The notes under the pieces: model-generated | Seen by the model: only the letters and a program-made list of their open reading frames with translations | Told to the model about the DNA's origin: nothing | Databases searched by the model: none | DNA from: Beroe forskalii | Taxonomy: Eukaryota > Ctenophora > Nuda > Beroida > Beroidae | NCBI GenBank assembly: GCA_011033025.1 | Contig: WFMF01000282.1 | Coordinates: 164,665 to 228,664, forward strand | DNA: 64,000 bases | Reading direction: 5' to 3' | Made by a program: the position numbers and the translations under genes | Shown here: piece after piece, positions 29,607 through 41,354 of the stretch | Numbering within the stretch: position 1 is the first letter of the stretch | How the letters are laid out: each line of letters opens with the position of its first letter

Positions 29607-31997
29607 GTAGTAACCCCTGCTGATTTGGTGACGTCAGTCCTTTTCTTTCGGTTGGAACCAACGTAACTAAACCTCACGCATTCCGAAACAACGTTATTCT
29701 AACTTGGAATTACTAGAATTGACCAATTTCCTAATTTCTACAAATCGTCCACGTGAACTCACGTGCTGAAATGTAGCACCCAGATCTAATTTCGCGTGCA
29801 TTAGTCGTATTTGAACTCATTTCAACGTAATCAAGTCGAAAATCGCATGTAAATATCATTTTCTTGAAATCCCCTAATTTCTACAAAACGTCCACGAACT
29901 CACGTGATTCACTATTTCATCGTATATTTCCCACATTTAGTCACTGCGAGACATGAAGAAACCATTATTAGTTCACCATCGTATCACAGAACAAGACTAC
30001 AGAACAAATTTTCACCATAAACGTAATTTCAACCATTTTGCGGCTCAATTTTTAGAGGCTTCACATGACGTCATATTTCGACCGATCGCCGTGAAACTCG
30101 TTTTATAGCTAAATCTCGAAATCTAAAAGCAAAATATCGAAGCAAAACATAATCCGATGAAAACTCTCTGAGTTAGAGATGTTCAAAGTAGCGCAAAATA
30201 GCGTTTTATCGCAAAATACGCTATTTTAGTGGTTTTACGCGATTTTGATGACGTCATCACAGCACCCAAATAGGCTCAAACCAACTTCCCATATAGCCTA
30301 TAAGACAATTCCGCCTTAGTACAACATAATTTGACCGGTCTCATCTCAAGATAAGTCGCAGTTCTTGACATACCACTCGTTTAAGTTTTGCCCGAAATTT
30401 TCGACATCGATTGTTTACCGCACCTTAGAAAATCGCGTATATCTCGATGAAAAATCGAGATAGCCCAATGATCCGTATGATTTTCTGAAAGCTCTTTAAA
30501 TTTCCAACTAACGATTTTTCAAAATTTTTGAGCTATCTCCACTCCTTCTTGGTGAAAAATGCGCTCGAAAACGACCTATTTTCGCTAAAAAACAGTAAAA
30601 TTTCGCTAAGTTGATGACGTCATAATGACGTCATAATGACGTCACCAGAACTTCTCTTATAGCCTATTACATTTTCCCATCTTAGATCTACAAAACCTGA
30701 CCTCGATCATGACTCTACCATTTGTGGAACTTGAGATCTCATCGATTTAAATTGGGTCCCAAATTATCATCATCTTATATGATATTAGGCTCTCCAAAAC
30801 CGAGACGGTTGTCGTAGTAACCCCCTGCTGATTTGGTCACGTCAGTCCATTTCTTTCGGTTGGAACCAACGTAACTAAACCTCACGCAGTCCGAAACAAC
30901 GTTATTCTAACTTGGAATTACTAGAATTGACCAATTTCCTAATTTCTACAAATCGTCCACGTGAACTCACGTGCTGAAATGTAGCATCCAGATCTAATTT
31001 CACGTGCATTAGTCGTATTTGAACTCATTTCAACGTAATCAAGTTGAAAATCGCGTGTAAATATCAATTTCTTTACATCCCCTAATTTCTACAAAACGTC
31101 CACGTGAACTCACGTGATTCACTATTTCATCGTATATTTCCCACATTTAGTCACTGAGAGACATGAGGAAACCATTATTAGTTCGTCATCGTATCACAGA
31201 ATAAGGCTAAAGTACAATTTTTCATCATTAACGTAATTTCAACCATTTTGCGGCTCAATTTTTAGAGGCTTCGCATGACGACATATTTCGACCGATCACC
31301 TTGAAACTTGTTTTATAGCTAAATCTCGAGGTCTAAAAGCAAAATATCGAAGAAAAACATATTCCGATGAAAACTCTCTGAGTTAGAGATGTTCAAAGTA
31401 GCGCAATATAGCGTTTTATCGCAAAATACGCTGTTTTAGTGGTTTTACGCGATTTTGATGACGTCATCACAGCACCCAAATAGGCTCAAACCAACTTCCC
31501 ATATAGCCTATAAGACAATTCCGCCTTAGTACAACATACTTTGACCGGTCTCATCTCAAGATAAGTCGTAGTTCTTGACATATCACTCGTTGAAGTTTTG
31601 TCCTAAAATTTCGACATCGATTTTTCACCGCACCTAAGAAAATCGCGTATATCTCGATGAAAAATCGAGATAGCCCAATGATCCATATGATTTTCTGAAA
31701 GCTCTTTAAATTTTTAACTAACGATTTGTCAAAATTTTTGAGCTATCTCTTTTCCTTCATGGTGAAAAATGCGCTCGAAAACGACCTATTTTCGCTAAAA
31801 AAGCAGTAAAATTTCGCTAAGTTGATGACGTCATAATGACGTCATTATGACGTCACCAGAACTTCTCTTATAGCCTATTACATTTTCCCATCTTATATCT
31901 ACAAAACGTGACCTCGATCATGTCTCTACCATTTGTAGAACTTGAGATCTCATCGATTTAAATTGGGTCCCAAATTATCTTCATATTATATCTTATT
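29607..31997. repeat. Direct tandem duplication, unit 1207 bp
   Basis: Unit 1 starts at 29607 and unit 2 at 30814, both with GTAGTAACCCC(C)TGCTGATT. They agree closely along their length, with scattered substitutions, up to about 31997. Each unit holds several ATGACGTCAT motifs, including a triple at about 30613-30645 and 31823-31855. No coding content seen. Confidence 0.9.
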
Positions 31998-32060
31998 AAG
32001 TTATTAAACTCCTGTGACACCGAATTCTCTCATATATAGCCCTGGCCAGTTACGTTACTA

Positions 32061-32836
32061 TAGATTCGTCCGGGTTATTGCGTGAGGATTTAGCCAGCGG
32101 GAGGGGATAAAAAATAGAGCGATAGACACGCTGGCATAATCCCTCTATCAAATACATTCACTGTCTCTATCACATACTCACATAGTTTCAGTGTATTGTA
32201 CTCCTTTCAAACAACACGCACTCTTACTCGCAACATGTATACCAAATGTTTCGTTCCCCACGAGAATCTCTAAACATGCAATTACCGTCCCACGTGAAAT
32301 TCGCACACGTGCCACTGTTACTGATGGCAAATCAATTTCACGTGTTGCGAAACGTGCCACTTATTTCGAAATAATATCCTTCAGCAAACGGTTTCTCATT
32401 CTCTCATACACAGTTTTTGCACTTAATTTCTGTTTCGTTTCGCCGTTCTGGCTCTGCTTTACTTGTAGTTGTTAACACGGCGAGAAGAGGTCAATTTACC
32501 TCTTTTGCATGCTCCTGCAGATTATCGTAATGCCCTAATATTCGTCGATATTGTGTTTGTTGTTTTGATTCTTTGATTGATATTGTTTTTGTTGTTGCAT
32601 TTGTTATCGTACAATAGTCCTCTCTTTGGAAACATACTCCTGTTTAATTCATAGACTAATTTCTGTTCATGAACCATCCTTCTCCTGCCATCCTCAAGTC
32701 AATACTGCAAAGTTTCAAATAATCAAAGCACTGAATTTCTTGAAAAGCTGAAATGCTTGTTCTGCCAATTGTGTTATCAGTTATTTCCATTATTAGTTGT
32801 GTTTTTAGACTCTCATGCAATAACCCGGACCATCTA
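32061..32836. mobile_element. 776-bp TA-target inverted-repeat element
   Basis: Ends TAGATTCGTCCGGGTTATTG and the inverse TAGATGGTCCGGGTTATTGC, flanked by TA at 32059-32060 and 32837-32838. It interrupts a GACACCGAATTCTCTCATAT repeat whose uninterrupted copy is at 33181. No transposase seen; non-autonomous. Confidence 0.8.
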
Positions 32837-32841
32837 TAATA

Positions 32842-33007
32842 CATAGACACGGTGCTCTCAGAGTCTATTTAGAACGTAACCCATAAACTAAATCTCGGGA
32901 TTACACAAAGAATGAAAACTCGCGCTGCGCGCACTCGTATCATTATCAGATAGAACCCGCTACGCGGGTTCTATCTGAAATAGATCCCTTCGCGCACCGT
33001 GTCTATG
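32842..33007. mobile_element. 166-bp TA-target MITE
   Basis: Ends CATAGACACGGTGC and inverse GCACCGTGTCTATG, flanked by TA on both sides. It has an inner hairpin GATAGAACCCGC/GCGGGTTCTATC at 32950-32975. Confidence 0.82.
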
Positions 33008-33013
33008 TATTTT

Positions 33014-33308
33014 GTAGCGTGCGATTTAAGTATACGCGTATCTATAAGAACGGTTGTTCTAGACCCAAAATTTTACGACGAATCGTTCTAGATAGTTTTC
33101 GACTCTCTATTTCTTTTTATTTTTCTGATATGCAGGGGGTTACCGCCCTGGCCAGGGCGGGAATTATTATTATTAGTACTGTGACACCGAATTCTCTCAT
33201 ATATAGCCCTGGCCAGTTACGTTACTGTAGCGCCCGATCTAAGTATACGCGTATCTATAAGAACGGTTGTTCTAGACCTAAAATTTTACGACGAATCGTT
33301 CTAGATAG
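33014..33308. repeat. 82-bp direct repeat pair
   Basis: 33014-33095 and 33227-33308 share AAGTATACGCGTATCTATAA, GAACGGTTGTTCTAGACC and TTTTACGACGAATCGTTCTA with few changes. Confidence 0.88.
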
Positions 33309-33317
33309 GTCCCAACT

Positions 33318-33587
33318 GTTTGAGAATAAAGAGAACGACAAAGTAAGATGTCAAAAATTTCATTACGGAAATAATGACACTAAGTTACAAAGCATCGTTT
33401 CAATATGATCAACATACTATGTTCACGTTGAACATGGTATGTTGATCATATTGAAACGATGCTTTGTAACGATGCTTTGTGAACATGGTATGTTGATCAT
33501 ATTGAAACGATGCTTTGTAACTTAGTGTCATTATTTCCGTAATGAAATTTTTGACATCTTACTTTTTCGTTCTCTTTATTCTCAAAC
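33318..33587. repeat. Palindrome with about 108-bp arms
   Basis: 33318-33426 is repeated inverted at 33479-33587 (GTTTGAGAATAAAGAGAACG on the left, its inverse at the right end). The centre contains a partial extra copy, ATGTTGATCATATTGAAACG. Confidence 0.9.
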
Positions 33588-33725
33588 TTGCTAAGAATGC
33601 AATATTTAACGTTCCTAGTTATATCTTTGATTATACAGTATGGTATACAGCATGGTACATAACATGGGCAGAATGGTACTCACCTTTTAGTTTGTTCATT
33701 GTACATTCATAATACTGTATTAAAC

Positions 33726-34914
33726 TAGGGTTTCCATCTAGATATTATCTAGATAAGATTATCTAGACAATTTGCAAAAAATCGTTATCTATTTATCTAG
33801 ATAATTTGTACTAGATATCTAGATAAATTTCATATCCCTTTTGCCATGAAATTTCAGCTAAAATCGCCATTTTTCCTGAATTTCTTCAATAATTGTAGGA
33901 TTTCAAATTTTCAAAATTTCTGATCTGTTCATTTTCATACCCGTTTTGGAGATCTTAGGTAGTAAGACAATTTATGGCTATGCATAGGACTTGGGCAACT
34001 CATTTCATGATTCTATATGGACATAGTTCAATGTTTAGGGCTCTCAGGTTCATGGGCAGGCTGTTTGGCTTCAAGTACTATCTGTTTTACTGATGATTTG
34101 ACCTTTGTTAAACTGATATGAATAGCTACAAAATTAGAAGGCGTTGTTCAAAGTATCTTATCACATCTTACAAATCGTCATTTGCCACTTTAACGAAAGT
34201 TAAATACCTACCTACTCGTAATACTCGCTATTCTGCTTCCAATTTATGTCAAATTATTGACGCCCTTTGACGAAAAGTAGGCTGTAAATAGGTACGAAAG
34301 TAGCCTCCAGCTATGGCAAAGTGATTGCTTATTTGAAAGTAACCTACAAAACGGTCAATATTAATGCATTCAGCTCAAGAGTCAAGGAACTGTCAACTTT
34401 GGTTTGTTATGATGATTTAATACGAGGGAATTTGATTCCTTATTTTTTTATTCAGTTATTCTCAATTTTACCAGCATCCCAGCAACTCCGAGGCCATCAT
34501 CATGAAATTTACTTTATTTCCACATTTATTGACTCTTTTCCGATGAATAATGCAGGTATTAATAGCAACTAATTGGTAGATAATGTTGTTACTTTATGAT
34601 GGGAGAATCTATGGGTGATAACTGATTTCAACTCAATCAAAATGAAGCAATGAATGTCCTGAACTCTATTCAAAATCCTAATATCCTCATGAACTTTTGG
34701 TGGCCATTAATATCATCCATTTCAATAACCGACAGCTGGTTATAGTATGATGTTCCACTGCAAAAGTCGTGCATTTCTAACGTTGAAAATTGTGTCAAAT
34801 TTGGATAAATTTCGGAGTCAAAAATTATCTAGTTTATCTAGATAATCTAGATAATGGCGAAAAAATTATCTATTTATCTAGATAAAAGATTTCAAGTAGA
34901 TAATGGAAACCCTA
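33726..34914 (+). mobile_element. hAT-like non-autonomous element, copy 1
   Basis: 1189 bp with ends TAGGGTTTCCATCTAGATAT and inverse TAGGGTTTCCATTATCTACT, flanked by the exact 8-bp duplication TATTAAAC (33718-33725, 34915-34922). Both subterminal parts are packed with TATCTAGATA words. An 83-codon frame at 34321-34572 is shared with copy 2 but has no known domain. No hAT transposase recognised. Confidence 0.87.
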
Positions 34915-34922
34915 TATTAAAC

Positions 34923-36020
34923 TGCTATTCTAACTTTCTAAGAGGTTTTGAAATATGATGTATAGTTATTGTGCTGTCATAGTACCATGTAACATCGAAA
35001 GTTAGAGCCTTTTAAGCTTTTAGGCTTTGCAGCAAAATGTAGATATGTACATAAAAATGACCTACAGTATATTAAACATGTATCAAATTTGGTAAGTAAC
35101 AGGCAAATATAACTTGTTACTATGTTACATGTACATTATGTAGCTTGACACACAGTAGCAATCAATATAGACATCTAATAGCCCGATAATATAAATTTGA
35201 TTAGTGTAGACACCAATCGTGCATCTGACACACCGCATGTATTGGTCACACGCATGAGGTATGGGAGGTAGTGACGTCATTATGAGGTTTTTAGATGGAT
35301 AATTGATGCCACCTGATCGGCCTTGTCTCCCGTAATACTATAAGTACTTTTAATGGGTATCAACACAAGGAATAATGTCTCTCCTGACTTTAATTCTTGT
35401 TAAGTAATTTGTACTGGCTGCAAATTGGTTACATTTATAAATTACTTTTTTGTAGTATGAACTCTCGGAAAATCAGTCAGTTACTTTTAAAAGAAACATT
35501 GAACGGCAAGCAAATTGCTAACCAAGCGGTCCTGGTAGATCAGGCGATATGATATCACTTTTCAATTGTTCAAAATCTCAAATTAATGGTTGAATGATGT
35601 CGGAAATTTAAGAAAATTTAACTCTCTGTCTTGACCGCAATCAAGTATAATTTTAAAAGTTCTAATGATTTTTGCTAACTTTTTGTAACTTTTTGGTAGC
35701 CTGTAATTCAAGTAAATTTGAGTATTGAATCATTTAAAGTATAGTCAAAAATTACCTATACGTGTTAGGTCGATGAGTTTAGGTTCTTTGTTGTCAGTAA
35801 TTGCGTGTGTAACTCGTGTACTATTAATACGGTGTAACTGAGTTGTAATGTACTGCTCAGCTGATACTTAGCAACTTAGCAAGTACAGACGGGCACTTGT
35901 ATAGAGTACATCTGTGTGGGTCTTAGTTGTATCATTTTAAAAGATCCTAAGATACTTATCAAAATTGTATAAGGTGTATCGGAGGCAATTATTAACTTTA
36001 TCATTACTTTCATTGTTCAG
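34923..36020. other. Non-coding stretch
   Basis: AT-rich. 35255-35330 holds a weak GTGACGTCATTATGAGG segment like the CRE-bearing palindromic repeats elsewhere. No gene recognised. Confidence 0.35.
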
Positions 36021-36093
36021 GGCTGGCCAGTTGATGCCTCGCCGGACGATTTCCCAGTTGAAGAATCAAATTTCACCAGAATCACTATTTCAG
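36021..36093 (+). CDS. Possible short exon, gene unknown
   Basis: 73 bp between the strong acceptor TTTCATTGTTCAG and donor GTATTTAG. In one frame it reads GWPVDASPDDFPVEESNFTR ITIS and leaves one base over, which fits 38401. Other frames are also open, so coding status is unproved. Confidence 0.3.
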
Positions 36094-36794
36094 GTATTTA
36101 GCATTACTGTTACAGCTCTATTTTTAAATCAGAGCTCCTTGCCTTCATAAGACAGCCATTTGTTAAATTTAAACGATCTAAATCATAAATGCCATTTCAA
36201 ACCATCTCTGGCTCTCTTTCGGAACTGTGGTATTAAACGTAGCGCGCGAGAATAAATTTGTTCATTTGCTAGTCGCACGCGCGTTTTTGTGCTACATTTT
36301 CCGCCCTGACTCAAAACTTTACTGCAATGTTTATTTACTGTCACAACAAAGAAGATTTACATCATACTTTTAAGTTAAACTAAGTTAAAACGAAAGCAGC
36401 AGCAGCAACCTGTTTTTAAACAGTAATGAATTGAAACACCGGACTTAGTAACTGCATTTAACTGCGCTATAAGTTTAGAGTCACGAGATTGAGAATTAAA
36501 CGCGTCACATGCTTATCTATATCATGATCATAAGATCACACGCTGTTTATGGTGTTTAATGATTCAAATGAAGTGCTATGATAAATTGCAATGTTTGCTG
36601 ACATTGATTCCACAGAAACGGTGTAAACGGTTGACATGGAAATGAAATCAAATGATGTCATGCCAAGATATTAAACTTTATTCCAAAATTAGTTCTAAAA
36701 TTAGTTTCCAATAGTTTTTTGATCGAATTTGTTTGATCAAGTTCCATACCTCAGGTTTGATATGCTCTCACATTATCGTACTCCTGTTGGGAAT
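36094..36794. other. Non-coding stretch
   Basis: Includes a CpG-rich patch ACGTAGCGCGCGAG near 36238. No gene or repeat recognised. Confidence 0.35.
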
Positions 36795-36835
36795 CTACAT
36801 TGGTAGGAGGATGAAGAACTCTTGATTTACCAAGA

Positions 36836-37120
36836 CACAGAAGATCTTCTTAAATACTGCCTGGAATTGGATCGATACCAACTTACCAAGATGCAGATCT
36901 TCTAGAATGCTGTCTGGAATTGGATCGATACCAAGATACAGATCTTCTAGAATGCTTTCTAGTATTGGATCGATACTAAGATACCAAGACATAGATCTTC
37001 TAAAATGCTTTCTGGTATTGGATCGATACCAAGATACAGATCTTCTAGAATGCTTCCTGGTATTGGATCGATACCAAGATACAGATCTTCTAGAATGCTT
37101 CCTGGAATTGGATCGATTGA
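36836..37120. repeat. Minisatellite, 45-51 bp unit
   Basis: Five to six copies of ACAGATCTTCTAGAATGCTT followed by CTGGTATTGGATCGATACCA AG. Most units are 45 bp, a multiple of three, so both strands stay open; the minus strand reads a 15-residue repeat IDPIPGSILEDLYLG. It is probably a non-coding minisatellite. Confidence 0.85.
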
Positions 37121-37139
37121 TAGTACCTATAGTATGACC

Positions 37140-38400
37140 ACGAGATAAGCACATTAAATTAAATAAACATGGGAAGTTCATCGTAAAGATGGACTTGGTC
37201 GTACCCCGTATCATATACCGTGAATAAAAGATGAAGAAAATGATAATGCGAATTGTTTGACAAGGAACAATATTGGAGATTACAGTAATAATTCTGTGAT
37301 TGAATTTTATTTAGTTTTTATTTCATTTATCATAATTATTAGAGATGCTCCTGGCTATATGGAATCCTTGGGATTAAAATTCAACAGTTTAACCTTCTAT
37401 TTTATTCCGTAATATGATGTCCTTTACTCTGTTAAAATCTAAGTTGTTATTTAAAACACTTTCGTTAATATGAATTACGAATGATTATGCACTCATAATA
37501 ATTTTACAAGTTTAATGGTAATACTATTCTTCAATATTTAACATTTCTTTTTCGTTTTGCATGGTTGATAAATCTGGAGTGGGTTAATTTATATATACTT
37601 TTAAATTCAGAATCATATACGAATATATACTCCAAATTTATTTCTGTTTATTTATCAAAGAAATTCTCGCCGTATATTTCTTTATTAAAGATAACTATTT
37701 AACTTGGTGATAATATATGAATTTTCCTCGCTGTTACTCCCCACTGTAAGAAAAGAAGATTGTTTGATATTGTTGTTGTGTATTACCTATTCAGAGTTCC
37801 ATTTATACAGTTTATAACCACGCGACAAGTGAGAGACTTCTTCAATTTGCCGCGCTCAAAATAATAATTTTCAATTAAACACGAACACGGTGAGTGTTTT
37901 AAATTGTACATATCCACAACGGCTAATGAGTGGCATATATCAATTGGAGCAGTTTCTTTTGGTGCGTGGTTATAAAACATATCCAAGGCCACACCCAAAT
38001 GTTGCAGCGCAGTTCTATACGGATAGAGCACCCTGAAATCGAGCACGGCCGTTGATTGAATAACTGATTATATAAATCAATGTTTTACTATGTGTTGTAA
38101 TATTAAGAAGAGGTATGTGGTGGTTCGAGTAAATAGTATCTTTTCGAGTGATTGTTTTTCACCACCTCATTCATTATATTATTGTAGTGATGTATATTTC
38201 TTATAAATACCTTTGAACTTACCAATGGAGACCATGTCTTTGACTGCACCTGTTCTGATAAAATATGTTCATTGAATGAATAATTGTTTTGATACATTCA
38301 TTAGAGATGTTTTTGATCATTTTATACGCACAATTTCCTCCTACTCTTTTTCCTTGATATTTCTTTTGTGAAATTTACCCTCAAGTCATAAAATATTTAG
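37140..38400. other. Non-coding stretch
   Basis: AT-rich. A minus-strand open frame of 87 codons at 37783-38046 lacks an obvious domain and splice context. Nothing else seen. Confidence 0.35.
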
Positions 38401-38447
38401 GGGCAGCTGATGACGAAACAGAGTCACACTTAACAAACAAGAACTGA
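38401..38447 (+). CDS. Possible terminal coding segment, gene unknown
   Basis: It follows AAATATTTAG. Joined in phase to the exon at 36021 it would read GAADDETESHLTNKN and stop at TGA 38445-38447. A strong donor GTGAGT comes a few bases later (38453), which would be odd for a last exon. Weak call. Confidence 0.25.
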
Positions 38448-38453
38448 AGAAGG

Positions 38454-39111
38454 TGAGTTACCAGCATATTATGTGTGTTCACCGGTCGAAAACAGCACTT
38501 CGAAACCATGAGAATACACAGCCCCCCTCCCCTCACCCAGAAAATCCCGTGCCGAGCTTGTTTACCCTGCTAGGTCTTTCTATTCTTCTTAATCCAAAAT
38601 CCGTGTAATATCATGACCGAACTAATGATTGATAATCAATAAAAAGTGATCGTACGCCACTTCTAATGTAAGATTCACCGGGGTACGTCGTTCCAAATCT
38701 TTTTTAGTAAAGTAAGGTTATTTCAATGTAATTAATCGTTCACATCTGTACCAGTAATTGCTCTGTTTCAGTTTAGTAATCCATTTTTTGTATTCAATTT
38801 TTCCATTCAAAATGCTTTTACATCTGGACTATTGAGAAGTGAGACTGTTCTCTTTCGTGAAAACTCCAAGTCCTACGAAATATTTTGAATTAATGAAAAT
38901 TACAAAAATTCCAAGAATAGAACTATTTTCGAGGAATAAACTTTCATGACACCGATCATCACTATGCCGTCTGGCATTATCCTTTGACGTAATTTCTATT
39001 TTATTATCCTCCATCCTAGCACACGTCGTCCTCCGGAACCACAACCAAGTCGAGCATATCTTTGTTCCAGCTCACTGAGCACATACTATTACTACGGTCA
39101 TCACAGGACCA
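38454..39111. other. Non-coding stretch
   Basis: No gene or repeat recognised; a short pyrimidine-rich run lies near 38520. Confidence 0.35.
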
Positions 39112-39229
39112 GTTTATACGCCACGCGTGAGAAATAGGCGGGTAAGATGACGTCATTATAATTATATCATATAATGATGTAGTGAGTTGATGACGTTGAA
39201 CTGCCTATTTCTCGTGCGCGGCGTTTAAT
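39112..39229. repeat. Palindromic MITE with CRE motif, copy 1
   Basis: Arms TTTATACGCCACGCGTGAGA AATAGGCGG and the inverse of GCCTATTTCTCGTGCGCGGC enclose AAGATGACGTCATTAT. Related copies are at 45600 and 48599. Confidence 0.75.
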
Positions 39230-39764
39230 AGTGACTTATTCATGAGACGGTACTATCTTTCTGCATTACGTTATTAACCTTGGTATTTCAGACTGAAAAT
39301 TCCAGTCAGGGTTATGACGTTATGTTTGTATTTCGAAGGCATATTATTTTCCCCACAGCACGTTGCAAGGGTTGACCAATAAGCACACTGGATTCGTTAT
39401 CGTTCAATACTTTCTGCAATCTGATTGGTTGATCTAAAGCACGTGTTGGGGTTCAGCGCTCATACTAGGACTTGTGATTCACTCTCCATTGTATTAACAA
39501 ACTGAACAATATGCTTTATATCGTTGGACAGATATACCGCTAGTCAGCTATAACAATCCCTATTCCCTCATTACAATGCAACTACCTTAGCAGGTACCTG
39601 GTTAGTTTACAATCCCATAGCTCCTTAGTAATAGTAGTTGGTACATTATCCTTACTAATTCTAGTACCCACTACTTAGTACTTACACTGTAACTGTCCTT
39701 ATATCATTATGATTAATAACCCTTAACTCTTAATTCTTATGTTATTAACTACTTGCTTTAAGGT
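39230..39764. other. Non-coding stretch
   Basis: No gene recognised. Contains CACGTG-like words near 39440 and simple CTTAGTA/TTACTA words at 39620-39690. Confidence 0.35.
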
Positions 39765-39772
39765 GCCTTAAA

Positions 39773-40917
39773 GGGGTTCAGACACTACGGCACAGGACTC
39801 TAGGGCACTGGACCCTACGGCAAAGGACACTACGGCACAGGACTCTTGGGCACACTTTTCAGTTTTGGGGGGACGCTGCGGCACACTTTGGTTTTTGGGT
39901 GGACTCTAAGGCACACTCTAAGGCACGGTTGCAGTTAGGGTAATGTAGTAGGGGACATTTGTCCCCAAACGACAGATACCTCTCATCAGAGATAAGGAAC
40001 ATGCGGTAGATACTGATTTTGACCTCATATTAGGATTCAGGGACTCATCGGACTTCAGAATCTTCTTCATCTTGGATTCCGCTACTCTGGATGGAAGACA
40101 GGCTTGGAGGTGCGTGAAGAAGAACGACCGCTGCAATGGAAGGCTCTAGACAGACTCCCAGGGGAACCTTGACGTCTTTAACCAGCCTCACTGCCACGAG
40201 CCAGACCTTGCTGACTGTGAGCTGCGTGAGGTCTTCTCCAACATTGCAAACATGGCCGAGAACACCCACCCTACCTCATGCACTGCCCCACCACTGGCTC
40301 AATCTCGCAGGACACCAGGGCAAGACTTCCTAGTGAGGAGGCTACCAAGAAGAGAGCTCAACGCATCGGGCGGAAGAGGAACCCTTGTCCTAGAGCACCC
40401 ACCTGCCTTTAGGAGCTGGTAACCTTGACATCCTGGAGGAGAGCTTGAGCTGGTACATTGACGGAACCTTTGCTTCCTGTCCTCAACTCTTCTTCCAAGT
40501 CTGAAAACACATGCTCAAATCCCAAACCCCAACTCCTGGGTCTTCCCTCCTGGGTCTCCTCCTTGTCTCTACATTGTCGTCACCCACAAGGATACTTCAA
40601 CCTAAACGGAGTGCTTTCAAGCCCTGGGTGTCCTGAGATACTTCGCTCCTGAAACCATCATGGTGAACTTCCATCTGGCCTATATCTGCTTATCATTGGG
40701 TAGTGAGGTTCAGGTTCACGACAAAGTTGTTGTTAATAGGAGATATTCCTTTAATTAGTGGTACTTTAATTGTATGTGCCGCAGAGTCCACCCTAAAACC
40801 AAAGTGTGCCGCAGCGTCCCCCCAAAACTGAAAAGTCTGCCCACGAGTCCTGTGCCGTAGTGTCCTGTGCCGTAGGGTCCAGTGCCCTAGAGTCTGGTGC
40901 CGTAGTGTCCTATACCC
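39773..40917 (+). mobile_element. Decayed Mutator-like (MULE) transposon
   Basis: 1145 bp with terminal inverted repeats of about 150 bp: GACACTACGGCACAGGACTC on the left, the inverse on the right, and further shared words such as TCAGTTTTGGGGGGACGCTG. An 8-bp duplication GCCTTAAA flanks it (39765-39772, 40918-40925). Mutator elements make 8-11-bp duplications. The interior encodes the remains of a FLYWCH domain and MULE transposase. Confidence 0.83.
40060..40690 (+). pseudogene. FLYWCH plus MULE transposase remnant
   Basis: In broken frames the plus strand reads WRCVKKNDRCNGRL, a stop, TDSQGNLDVFNQPHCHEPD (FLYWCH-type zinc finger: WRC..C..H.H). Further on it reads GNLDILEESLSWYIDGTFAS and CPQLFFQV, which matches the first catalytic aspartate block of MULE transposases (W-x-x-DGTF). 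Near 40650 comes APETIMVNFHLA, the place of the second catalytic aspartate (usually DFE), here with Asn for Asp. The third catalytic region is missing. Several stops and frameshifts make it a fossil. Confidence 0.75.
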
Positions 40918-40925
40918 GCCTTAAA

Positions 40926-41182
40926 TACCGACTCATTTGTTTTTAATGATTTGCTATAATTACTGTTTTCTCTCATATGCTTGACTGATTCACCCGTCGT
41001 TTTGTAATTATGGAATCATACATATCATTATATTTACATGTAACGATTTAATTTCTTAATATAGTTTTCGAATAAATTGGAGGGAAATCAATTTCAATCT
41101 AAGTTAAGTCGTATTATCCGAAACTCATGTCAGTTTGGGTCTCGTTAGATTCTCATTGCATACAGGCTGTTTGTTGGACAAC
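40926..41182. other. Non-coding stretch
   Basis: AT-rich spacer between the MULE and the next palindromic repeat; nothing recognised. Confidence 0.35.
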
Positions 41183-41337
41183 GGCAACAGTTCGAACTGC
41201 AGTTTTACGCGTCTTTTATGTGCGCGGCTTATGTTTGCGCGGCGTACAGACGTCAGGCATGTTATTTATATGTCTGTACGGCACGCAAACTTAAGCCGCG
41301 CACACAAAAGAAGTGTAAAGTGTAGTTCGAAATGCCC
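41183..41337. repeat. Imperfect palindromic MITE, copy 1
   Basis: GGCAACAGTTCGAACTGCAG on the left and its inverse toward AGTTCGAAATGCC on the right, with inner arms GTGCGCGGCTTATGTTTGCG and inverse. A related copy is at 44790. Confidence 0.72.
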
Positions 41338-41354
41338 ATGTTATCGCTGTACAT

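Noticed and set aside
33019..33408. 129-codon open frame with an internal repeat
   Set aside because: The repeat peptide comes from the 82-bp direct repeat, and the frame runs into the palindrome.
37783..38046. 87-codon minus-strand frame (FRVLYPYRTALQHLGVALD)
   Set aside because: Suggestive in places, but no family recognised and no splice or start context.
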